Made by a program: the position numbers and the translations under genes. This document shows, piece after piece, positions 17,949 to 25,760 of a DNA stretch of 64,000 nucleotides. Below the pieces are notes generated by a model that saw only the letters and a program-made list of their open reading frames with translations, had not been told where the DNA came from and did no database searches. Numbering within the stretch: the stretch's first letter is position 1; each line of letters opens with the position of its first letter. Origin of the DNA: Bacteroides sp. (GTDB lineage Bacteria > Bacillota > Clostridia > Oscillospirales > Acutalibacteraceae); contig JAMPEQ010000001.1 in the NCBI GenBank assembly GCA_023665085.1, forward strand, positions 1 to 64,000. The letters run 5' to 3'.

Positions 17949-18770
17949 TCAATCCATTAAATTCAAAAAATCTTTTCTGTATTCAACACCGAAGGCTTCG
18001 GCGAGGTGTTGCATATCCTTATCCTTGATAGTATTTACCCTCGGCAGATGTGCAGTGAGCATATAAATCTGTGCTGCTTTTTCAACAGTTTCAATAAGAC
18101 CGAAGGTTTCATCCATTGTTTTGCCTGCACCGTAAATACCGTGCATTCCCCAGATTACAAGACGAAATTCCTTCATCTTTTCTGCCGTTGCTTCGCCGAT
18201 TTCATTCGTTCCGCAAAGCATCCAAGGAAGAACACCGATACCGTCAGGAAATACAACAATACATTCTGTGCACATTTCCCAAAGCGTGTGGGTTATTTTC
18301 TTTTCGTCAAGCTCGTGAACATAGTTCATTGCAAGCGTATTTGTCGGATGTGAATGCATAACCACTCTGTTTTCAGGATCAACAGATAATCTTGCCATAT
18401 GGCTCATAAGGTGTGCAGGGAGCTCTGATGTAAACTTTCCTCCGTCCTTGTAGCCCCAGAGTAATTCTGCCGTTGTGCCGTCCTTTGCAATACGAATGAT
18501 ACCGAGATTATTTTCGGGATCATCAACAACATTCTTAAAATATTTTCCTGTTCCAGTCACAATAAATAGTTTGCCAATGAGCGGCGCTGCATCAAAACCT
18601 GTCGGTATTGTACGGATAACATTATTAAGATTGAGATACTCTGCAACCTCGTTTTCATCAAGCATATAGCTGATGTTACCGCCGTTTCTTTCGTCCCATC
18701 CAAGACGATACATATTGGCTGTTGTCTTTTTCATTTCTTCTACAAATGGTGCTGTTAATATATCCTTCAT
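17949..18770 (-). CDS. rhaD: Rhamnulose-1-phosphate aldolase
   Basis: A 273-residue class II (zinc) aldolase that splits L-rhamnulose-1-phosphate into dihydroxyacetone phosphate and L-lactaldehyde. Seen: the substrate loop WDERNGGNISY, metal histidines in VMHSHPTN, the late His in IWGMHGIYGAG. Its ATG overlaps the rhaA stop by 4 bp. Together with rhaA and rhaB it completes the phosphorylative rhamnose pathway; no lactaldehyde reductase or dehydrogenase is present in the window. Confidence 0.94.
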   Translation of the reverse strand: MKDILTAPFVEEMKKTTANMYRLGWDERNGGNISYMLDENEVAEYLNLNNVIRTIPTGFDAAPLIGKLFIVTGTGKYFKNVVDDPENNLGIIRIAKDGTTAELLWGYKDGGKFTSELPAHLMSHMARLSVDPENRVVMHSHPTNTLAMNYVHELDEKKITHTLWEMCTECIVVFPDGIGVLPWMLCGTNEIGEATAEKMKEFRLVIWGMHGIYGAGKTMDETFGLIETVEKAAQIYMLTAHLPRVNTIKDKDMQHLAEAFGVEYRKDFLNLMD

Positions 18771-20020
18771 CTTTTGCTTAAAATCTCCTGCTCATATCTT
18801 TTTACCTCTGCAAAAAATTCGGCAGGGGTATTTTCTCTTTCTAAATATTCATTCCACACATCACCAAACGGTGCAGTTTTGAGTTCTTCCTGTGCCACCA
18901 TAAGCTGTGTGAAATCTGAATTATCCTGCATATCTTTAAGTAAATTTTTTGGCTCTAAAAGTGCAAAAAGCAGAGCCTTTTGAATATTTCTTACACCTGT
19001 TACCCAAGCAGAAATACGGTTAATGCTTGCATCAAAATAGTCAAGTGCAATATTTACCCTGCCGTCAAGTCCGCCGCAACGCACAATCTCTTTTGCAATT
19101 TCCTTTGTTTCGTCATCAAACAAAACAACATGGTCACTGTCCCAACGAACGCCACGGGTAATATGCAGTGCAATTTCCGGAAAGAATGTGAGCAGTGCTG
19201 ATATTTTATCACTGACAACCTCTGTCGGATGGTAATGCCCGTTATCCATAAGCGGAATACATTTATCCTTATTCATTGCTGCATAACCGAGTGCAAACTC
19301 AGCAGAGCCGACTGTATACGCCTCAACACCTATTCCGAACACCTTACTCTCAACACAGGGCTTAACCTTGTTAAAACTATAAGACTCTGAAAGAATTTCA
19401 TCAATAGAATTACGATAACGCTCTCTCGGTCCGATTCTGTCAGCAGGAATATCCTTAAAGCCATCACCTGTCCAGATATTCATAACACAAGGCTCACCGA
19501 GTTCATTCGCAAGATAATTTGAAATTCTGATACAAGCCTTGCCGTGCTCAATCCAGAAATTTCTTGTTTCCTCATTTGGCGATGAAAGCGTTAAAGGATC
19601 GCATTTAGGATGCGAAAAGAATGTCGGATTAAAATCACAGCCGAGTCCTCTTGCTTTACAGAAATCCACCCATTTTTTGAAATGCTTAGGTTCAATCTTA
19701 TCTCTGTCAACCCAAGGATTTTCGTCATCAAAAATCGCATAGCTTGCGTGCAGGTTTAATTTCATCTTGCCGGGAACCAGTTTCAGCACCTCATCAATAT
19801 CTGCCATAAGCTCTTCGGGAGTTGATGCTCTACCCAGATAATTACCTGTTGTCTGAATACCACCTGTGAGCGGTTTTGTCGGGTCAGTATCAAAGCCCCT
19901 TACATCATCGCCCTGCCAGCAGTGGAGTGAAACAGAAACATTTTTTAGTGTGTCAATCGCCTTATCTGTATCAACACCATACTTTGCATAAATCTGCTTT
20001 GCATCATCATATCGTGACAT
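18767..20020 (-). CDS. rhaA: L-rhamnose isomerase
   Basis: A 417-residue cytoplasmic isomerase converting L-rhamnose to L-rhamnulose. Family hallmarks: SLHCWQGDDVRGFD near the N-terminus, LNLHASYAI, IWTGDGFKDIPADRIGPRERY and MDNGHYHPTE, VRWDSDHVV with metal ligands. GGAGA lies 7 bases before the ATG. The 78-bp gap from rhaB holds a pair of hairpins (20049-20086). Confidence 0.96.
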   Translation of the reverse strand: MSRYDDAKQIYAKYGVDTDKAIDTLKNVSVSLHCWQGDDVRGFDTDPTKPLTGGIQTTGNYLGRASTPEELMADIDEVLKLVPGKMKLNLHASYAIFDDENPWVDRDKIEPKHFKKWVDFCKARGLGCDFNPTFFSHPKCDPLTLSSPNEETRNFWIEHGKACIRISNYLANELGEPCVMNIWTGDGFKDIPADRIGPRERYRNSIDEILSESYSFNKVKPCVESKVFGIGVEAYTVGSAEFALGYAAMNKDKCIPLMDNGHYHPTEVVSDKISALLTFFPEIALHITRGVRWDSDHVVLFDDETKEIAKEIVRCGGLDGRVNIALDYFDASINRISAWVTGVRNIQKALLFALLEPKNLLKDMQDNSDFTQLMVAQEELKTAPFGDVWNEYLERENTPAEFFAEVKRYEQEILSKR

Positions 20021-20048
20021 CGGTTTATCTCCTTACAATCCCTCCGAG

Positions 20049-20086
20049 TGCAGCAAGCTGCATCCACCTCCCTTTGACAAGGGAGG
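20049..20086. repeat. Double palindrome between rhaB and rhaA
   Basis: Two perfect hairpins sit side by side: TGCAGC-AA-GCTGCA (20049-20062) and CCTCCCTT-TGAC-AAGGGAGG (20067-20086). They are GC-rich against an AT-rich background and lack a T-run on the minus strand, so they resemble a REP-type repeat or an mRNA stability element rather than a terminator. No second copy was noticed in the window. Confidence 0.5.
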
Positions 20087-20098
20087 CAAAAAGGTTAA

Positions 20099-21460
20099 TT
20101 AATTTATATTAAAAGAATTTCTAACTATAACTCTTGCCTGTTCAAGAGATATTTTTTTATGATACATAATCTGTGAAAGCAGATTACCTGTTGCAGTTGC
20201 CTCGCTTAAGCCTGTTACAACTCGTTTTCCTGTATATCGTGCAGTAAGTTCATTTAGATAAGTATCTTTACTGCCACCGCCGACAATAAATATATTATCA
20301 ATCTTTTTGCCTGTAAGTTTTTCAATTTCACAAATAGCATCTTTATATGAATTTGCAAGTGAATGATATATTGAATTGATAACAATATCTATTGGCATAC
20401 TTTCATTTTTCAGATAACTGCGAATTGCGTTAATCATATTATCAGGTGCAAGAAAATCAGGTGAATTTGTATCAATCAGTTCAAACTCACTGCTTTGCAT
20501 TGCCAGATGCATCATATCATCATAACTAAATTCATCATTAAGATTTTTCTTAACATTCTGAAAAAGCCACATTCCCATATAATTTTTGAGAAAACGGAAA
20601 CGATAGTCAATACCGCCTTCGTTTGCAAAATTCGCTTTTTGAGCGTCTGTATTAACAATAGGATTTAAACTTTCAACACCAATCAGCGACCACGTGCCTG
20701 ATGAAATATATACGCTGTTATTGTCTATAGGGCAGGCAGCAACTGCGCTTGCCGTATCGTGGCTTGGTGCAAAAATAACTGTGCTGTCAAAGCCCACACT
20801 TTCCTGAATTTCTTTTGTAAAATTTCCTATAACTGAACAAGGTGTATCAAGCTCGTTAAACAAATGCTTTGGCAAATCTAATTTTTCGATAATATCGTTA
20901 TCCCATAATTTTGTTTCGGCATTCACCATACCTGTTGTTGTGGCATTTGTATATTCATTTTTAATAACGCCTGTCAGTTTATATGACAGATATGCAGGTA
21001 TCATAAGAAAATGTTTTGCGTTATCAAGCTTGCCTGATATCTTATCGCAGTAAAGCTGATAAATGGTATTGAAATTCTGTTTCTGAATACCTGTTTTCAG
21101 ATATAATTCTTCAGCTGAAATAATGCTTTCAACCTTGCTGATAACATCATTTGTTCTGCTGTCACGATAGGATACGGCAGGCAGAATTTCCTGCCCGTTT
21201 TCGTCAAGCAAAACATAATCAACACCCCATGTGTCAATAGCAACGGTGCTTGGTATTTTATCAACTTCCTTGCATTTTGCAATACCCTTGATAACCTCGC
21301 TTACTAAATGCTTTATATCCCAGACAAATGTGCCGTTTTCATTTTTTATGTAATTTTCAAATCGGTGTATTTCTTCAAGCACTGATTTTTTATTCTCTAT
21401 ATATCCGAGAATATGCCGACCGCTTGATGCACCGATGTCTATTGCCAAATGATAGGTCAT
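20099..21460 (-). CDS. rhaB: Rhamnulokinase
   Basis: A 453-residue FGGY-family sugar kinase phosphorylating L-rhamnulose at O1. N-terminal ATPase fold AIDIGASSGRHILG; IDTWGVDYVLLD; SHDTASAVAA; IYISSGTWSLIG-type motif; C-terminal FIVGGGSKDTYLN and the adenine-site ATATGN. The gap between RhaB-type IDTWG and GTWSLIG matches rhamnulokinases rather than XylB. CGGAG precedes the ATG. Second gene in the sugar-catabolic part of the operon. Confidence 0.95.
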   Translation of the reverse strand: MTYHLAIDIGASSGRHILGYIENKKSVLEEIHRFENYIKNENGTFVWDIKHLVSEVIKGIAKCKEVDKIPSTVAIDTWGVDYVLLDENGQEILPAVSYRDSRTNDVISKVESIISAEELYLKTGIQKQNFNTIYQLYCDKISGKLDNAKHFLMIPAYLSYKLTGVIKNEYTNATTTGMVNAETKLWDNDIIEKLDLPKHLFNELDTPCSVIGNFTKEIQESVGFDSTVIFAPSHDTASAVAACPIDNNSVYISSGTWSLIGVESLNPIVNTDAQKANFANEGGIDYRFRFLKNYMGMWLFQNVKKNLNDEFSYDDMMHLAMQSSEFELIDTNSPDFLAPDNMINAIRSYLKNESMPIDIVINSIYHSLANSYKDAICEIEKLTGKKIDNIFIVGGGSKDTYLNELTARYTGKRVVTGLSEATATGNLLSQIMYHKKISLEQARVIVRNSFNIN

Positions 21461-21472
21461 TTATTTTCTCCG

Positions 21473-22966
21473 TTAAAATTGAAATGGGAGTTCGTTTGGA
21501 TAGGGTAAAGACTGTGGCTGGTTATACGCAATATCCTTTATACCTAAATACCTGAATATTTCAGTCAGAATTTTGCCGTAATGACCGAAAGCAACAGCAC
21601 CGTGGTGCGGATAACGCTTTGCTATCAGCACATTTCTGTAAAATCTGCCCATTTCAGGAATGGCAAATACACCGATACCGCCAAAGGATTTTGTGCGAAC
21701 ATCAAGTATTTCACCCTCTGCGATATAGGAACGCAGAGTGCCCTCACTGTCGCACTGCAAACGATAGAATGTAATATCACCCGGAGCAATATCACCCTCA
21801 AGCGTACCACGGGAAATATCAGGCTCACTTCCTGCAGGCTCAAGCACTCGGTGCTGAATAAGCTGATATTTAACGGCTCTGTCTGCACACATTTTACAGC
21901 TTGGTGTGTTGCCGCAGTGGAAGCCCATAAATGTATCTGTCAGCTTATAATCTGTATTTGTCTTTATGTAATTATCGTACATATCCTTAGGTACGGAATT
22001 ATTGATATCAAGAATTGTTACTGCATCAAGGCTTGCACACGCACCGATAAATTCACTGAGTGCACCGTAAATATCAACCTCACAGGCAACAGGAATACCA
22101 CGGCTTGCAAGTCTTGAATTTACATAGCAAGGCTCAAAGCCGAACTGACTTGGGAATGCAGGCCAACACTTGTTTGCAAAGGCAACATATTTTTTGCTGC
22201 CCTTGTGCTGTTCTGCCCAGTCAAGCAGTGTAAGTTCATATTGCGCCATTCTTTCATTGAGGTCGGGATAATACTTGCCCTCTCCCATTTCCTCTGCCAT
22301 TTCTGCCATAAGTGCAGGGATTCTCGGATCACCCTTGTGTTCTTTATAGGATACAAGCAAATCAAGCTCGCTATTTTCCTCAATTTCAACACCGATTTCA
22401 TAGAGTCCCTTGATTGGCGCATTGCAGGCAAAGAAATCCTGCGGACGAGGACCAAAAGTGATGATTTTAAGATTTTTAACGCCGATAATGCCTCTCGCAA
22501 CAGGAACGAAATTTTTTATCATCACTGCAATTTCATCAGCAGTGCCGACAGGATAGTCAGGGATATATGCATTTAGATGACGCATACCGAGATTGTATGA
22601 GCAGTTAAGCATACCGCAGTAGGCATCACCTCTGCCGTTAATCAAATCATTTTCGCTTTCCTCAGCTGCTGCAACGAACATACAAGGTCCGTCAAAATTC
22701 TTTGCAATGAGTGTTTCAGGCGTTTCAGGACCGAAGTTGCCGAGAAAGACAACAAGTGCATTGCATTCAGCCTTGTTCACCTCATCAACAGCCTTGAGCA
22801 TATCAAGTTCATTTTCAACAGTGGTTTTACACTCAAAAATATCAATGCCGATTTTTGAGCATTCATTGACTACCACACCTCTTCTTTTTGTACTCAACTC
22901 GATTGGAAAGCAGTCACGGGATACGGCAATAATGCCGAGTTTAACCTCCGGAATATTGTTCATCAT
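21473..22966 (-). CDS. L-fucose/L-arabinose isomerase-family protein
   Basis: A 497-residue cytoplasmic ketol-isomerase of the FucI/AraA superfamily. Recognised from the N-terminal KLGIIAVSRDCFPIEL, the FLGNFGPETPETL region, FVAAAEES, a central ARGIIGVKNLKIITFGPRP and the C-terminal HHGAVAFGHYG with metal-binding histidines. It is not a classical FucI (about 590 residues) or AraA. Position directly before a XylB-like kinase suggests an aldose-to-ketose step for a pentose or deoxysugar released from the glycosides. The exact sugar cannot be read from sequence. Strong AAGGAGG precedes the ATG. Confidence 0.75.
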   Translation of the reverse strand: MMNNIPEVKLGIIAVSRDCFPIELSTKRRGVVVNECSKIGIDIFECKTTVENELDMLKAVDEVNKAECNALVVFLGNFGPETPETLIAKNFDGPCMFVAAAEESENDLINGRGDAYCGMLNCSYNLGMRHLNAYIPDYPVGTADEIAVMIKNFVPVARGIIGVKNLKIITFGPRPQDFFACNAPIKGLYEIGVEIEENSELDLLVSYKEHKGDPRIPALMAEMAEEMGEGKYYPDLNERMAQYELTLLDWAEQHKGSKKYVAFANKCWPAFPSQFGFEPCYVNSRLASRGIPVACEVDIYGALSEFIGACASLDAVTILDINNSVPKDMYDNYIKTNTDYKLTDTFMGFHCGNTPSCKMCADRAVKYQLIQHRVLEPAGSEPDISRGTLEGDIAPGDITFYRLQCDSEGTLRSYIAEGEILDVRTKSFGGIGVFAIPEMGRFYRNVLIAKRYPHHGAVAFGHYGKILTEIFRYLGIKDIAYNQPQSLPYPNELPFQF

Positions 22967-22968
22967 AA

Positions 22969-24399
22969 TTAGTCCTCCTTGTAAAAATCCTTTAATGCAG
23001 GATATAGCTTTTTGAATTTGTTATATTTTCTGCTGTATATTTCAGCAAGTGTGTCATTTGGTTTAACAGAGTAAAGAATATCATTTGATATATCTGTTTT
23101 GATACCATTTGCTTTTGCTGCAAGAATTGCACCGCCGAGGGCTGGACCCTCATTATTGATAATGCTGATTTCAATATCAAGAACATTTGCAAGAATCTGC
23201 ATCCATAGTCTGCTTTTCATACCGCCGCCGCATACAGTGGCTTTTTCTATTTTATTCGGTACTAAGCCAATACAATCCTTAATTGCAAATGATACACCCT
23301 CAAACAATGCCATTTGCAAATCGGCTCTTTTCGTATCGTGAGCAAGACCGATAAAAGCACCACGGACATCTGCATCATTATGCGGACAGCGTTCACCTGC
23401 AAGATACGGAATAAAGTAAATCTGATTACTTGCGTTGTCCGTATTTAACTCTGTGATATTTTTATCATAATCGTCTGTATCAAATATCTCTTCAACAAGC
23501 CATTTGTTTGCACTTGCAGCAGAAAGAATACAGCCCATTAAATGATATTTTCCATTTGCGTGGCAAAAGGAATGCAAGGCGGGATTCTCTGTTTTAACAT
23601 AACTATCCGTCGGAATAAATACCGTTCCGCTTGTACCGAGAGAAATATTACATTGTCCGTTCAAAATTGTATTTGTACCGATCGCAGCGGCAGCATTATC
23701 TCCCGCACCGGCACAGACTGTAATATTATCACCAAAGCCGAGTTCTGCTTTAACCTTACCTACAGGCTCATAGCTTTCATAAATCGTCGGCAGCATATCC
23801 TCCGTCATACCACAGATTTCAAGCATTTCTGCTGACCAGCATTTATTTTCAACATCAAACAAAAGCATACCCGATGCATCACTCACATCTGTTGAAAACA
23901 CACCTGTGAGCATATAGTTTATGTAATCTTTTGGCAGACAGATTTTTTTACACCGTGCAAAATTCTCAGGCTCATTTTCCTTAACCCAAAGTATTTTAGG
24001 TGCAGTAAGGCCTGCAAAGGCAATATTACCTGTTAAGGATTGTAATTTTTCTTTGCCAATCTCGTTATTAAGATAATCCGTCTGCTTGCCTGTTCTTGTA
24101 TCGTTCCAAAGGATTGCAGGGCGAATTACCTTGTCATTTTCATCAAGCATAACAAGTCCGTGCATCTGACCGCCGACTCCTATGCCTGCGACACTGCTTT
24201 TATCAACATCAGCCGTTATTTCATTCAGTCCGTCAAGAACGGCGTTCCACCAATCGAGCGGATTTTGTTCGCTCTTTCCGTCTGCTGAAAAATCAAGCGG
24301 ATATCCCTTTGAGATTGATTTTATTATATTCATTTTTTCATCAGTCAGAATTATTTTTACTGCCGATGTTCCGAGGTCTATGCCTATAAAATGTTTCAT
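22969..24399 (-). CDS. xylB: Xylulokinase-like sugar kinase
   Basis: A 476-residue FGGY kinase, XylB branch. Evidence: FIGIDLGTSAVKIILTD, the XylB signature GIGVGGQMHGLVMLDE, ILWNDTRTG, CAGAGDNAAAAIG, NISLGTSGTVF and ATVCGGGMKSRLW. D-xylulose is the family's usual substrate, but these kinases are promiscuous, and the partner isomerase is not a xylose isomerase, so the natural substrate is open. It is separated from the isomerase by 2 bp. Confidence 0.85.
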   Translation of the reverse strand: MKHFIGIDLGTSAVKIILTDEKMNIIKSISKGYPLDFSADGKSEQNPLDWWNAVLDGLNEITADVDKSSVAGIGVGGQMHGLVMLDENDKVIRPAILWNDTRTGKQTDYLNNEIGKEKLQSLTGNIAFAGLTAPKILWVKENEPENFARCKKICLPKDYINYMLTGVFSTDVSDASGMLLFDVENKCWSAEMLEICGMTEDMLPTIYESYEPVGKVKAELGFGDNITVCAGAGDNAAAAIGTNTILNGQCNISLGTSGTVFIPTDSYVKTENPALHSFCHANGKYHLMGCILSAASANKWLVEEIFDTDDYDKNITELNTDNASNQIYFIPYLAGERCPHNDADVRGAFIGLAHDTKRADLQMALFEGVSFAIKDCIGLVPNKIEKATVCGGGMKSRLWMQILANVLDIEISIINNEGPALGGAILAAKANGIKTDISNDILYSVKPNDTLAEIYSRKYNKFKKLYPALKDFYKED

Positions 24400-24413
24400 T
24401 ATTTTACCGTATT

Positions 24414-25730
24414 TTAAATAATTTCTCCGTTTGATTCAATGATTTGCTTATAAAAGTAAGCTGAATTTTTTAATGTTCTTTTTTGTGTATTATAATCAAC
24501 ATGCGTTAATCCGAAACGGGGGCCATAACCCTCTGCCCATTCAAAATTATCCATAAAGGACCAATACTGATAGCCAAGCACGGGAATGCCCTCGCCAACA
24601 GCACGCTTAACATTTTCTAAATAATCCTTCATAAAATAGATGCGTTTTTCATCATTGACCTGTCCGTCAACAACTGCATCATTATCAGCCATACCATTTT
24701 CTGTTACCATAACAGGAAGGCCATAGCGTTCGTGGAAGAATCTTATTGTCCAGTAAATCACTCTGCCGTCGATAATCCATCCCATCGAGGTCTTTTTCTC
24801 ATCAGGTATATCTTGTGCAGGTTTATTTCCCCAGCTTCCGTCAGAAAACGGTTGATAAACATTCACACCGACAAAATCCATTTTACACTGAATTTTAGGC
24901 ATATCCTTTTTTCTTGTATGATATACACCGTAAACAGTTACAGGCTCACCTTTAAATATCGGGTCAGACCACCAGCGATTGCCCATAGCACCAAGTCCGC
25001 TGTAAAAGGTTTTTCTTCTTGCTTCTTCAATATCCTCAGGCTTTTCACTTTTCGGAATGAATGCACCTGCCGCCATTGCAATACCAACCTTAGGCTGTGT
25101 TTTTGCATATTTACGAATTGTTTCTACTGATTTGCAGTGCGCCATAAGGCAAATTTTAGTCAGCTTTGACAGTGCCAGATATCTGTGCTTAAAAGGAGCG
25201 TGAGCACCCTGCATATATCCGTTCATAATAAAGCACTGCGGCTCATTCATGGGCATCCAATATGTGACCTTATCCGAAAGTGCATCAACCAAAACCTTAG
25301 TGTAATCGGCAAAAAGAGGTATGATTTTTTCAGACAGCCAGCCACCCTTTTCATAAACCCACATCGGAGTATCCCAATGAAAAATGGTTACCATAGGTTC
25401 AATATCATTTGCTCTGAGTTCGTCAACAAGGTCAATATAAAACTGCAAACCTTTTTTATTTATAACACCCTCACGAGGAATAACTCTTGACCAGCTGACT
25501 GAGAAACGATAAGACTTTACACCTATCTGTTTCATAAGTGCGACATCCTCTTTCATATGATGATAATGGTCGCACGCCTCATGACAGGTAGCTCCGCCTT
25601 TAATTTTTTCTTTGGGAGCATTATCCCATATGCTCGGAGTTCTTCCGTCATCAAGATATCCACCCTCAATTTGCGGGGCAGCCGTTGCCGTTCCCCATAA
25701 AAAATCCTTTGGAAATTCTGTATTTTTCAT
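24414..25730 (-). CDS. Glycoside hydrolase family 1 beta-glucosidase
   Basis: A 438-residue cytoplasmic GH1 enzyme. N-terminal signature FPKDFLWGTATAAPQIEG; acid/base Glu in PMNEPQCF; nucleophile Glu in VTENGMAD; aglycone-side WSFMDNFEWAEGYGPRFGL. No phosphate-site motif of phospho-beta-glucosidases was seen and no PTS genes are nearby, so unphosphorylated beta-glucosides imported by the symporter are likely substrates. The ATG at 25730 is preferred because GGGAG precedes it; an in-frame ATG six codons earlier lacks a site. Confidence 0.9.
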   Translation of the reverse strand: MKNTEFPKDFLWGTATAAPQIEGGYLDDGRTPSIWDNAPKEKIKGGATCHEACDHYHHMKEDVALMKQIGVKSYRFSVSWSRVIPREGVINKKGLQFYIDLVDELRANDIEPMVTIFHWDTPMWVYEKGGWLSEKIIPLFADYTKVLVDALSDKVTYWMPMNEPQCFIMNGYMQGAHAPFKHRYLALSKLTKICLMAHCKSVETIRKYAKTQPKVGIAMAAGAFIPKSEKPEDIEEARRKTFYSGLGAMGNRWWSDPIFKGEPVTVYGVYHTRKKDMPKIQCKMDFVGVNVYQPFSDGSWGNKPAQDIPDEKKTSMGWIIDGRVIYWTIRFFHERYGLPVMVTENGMADNDAVVDGQVNDEKRIYFMKDYLENVKRAVGEGIPVLGYQYWSFMDNFEWAEGYGPRFGLTHVDYNTQKRTLKNSAYFYKQIIESNGEII

Positions 25731-25760
25731 TATGCTTTTCTCCCTCATCAGAATAATATT

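Noticed and set aside
21581-22117. Plus-strand 178-residue frame opposite the isomerase
   Set aside because: Cys/Ile/Thr-rich shadow of the isomerase frame.
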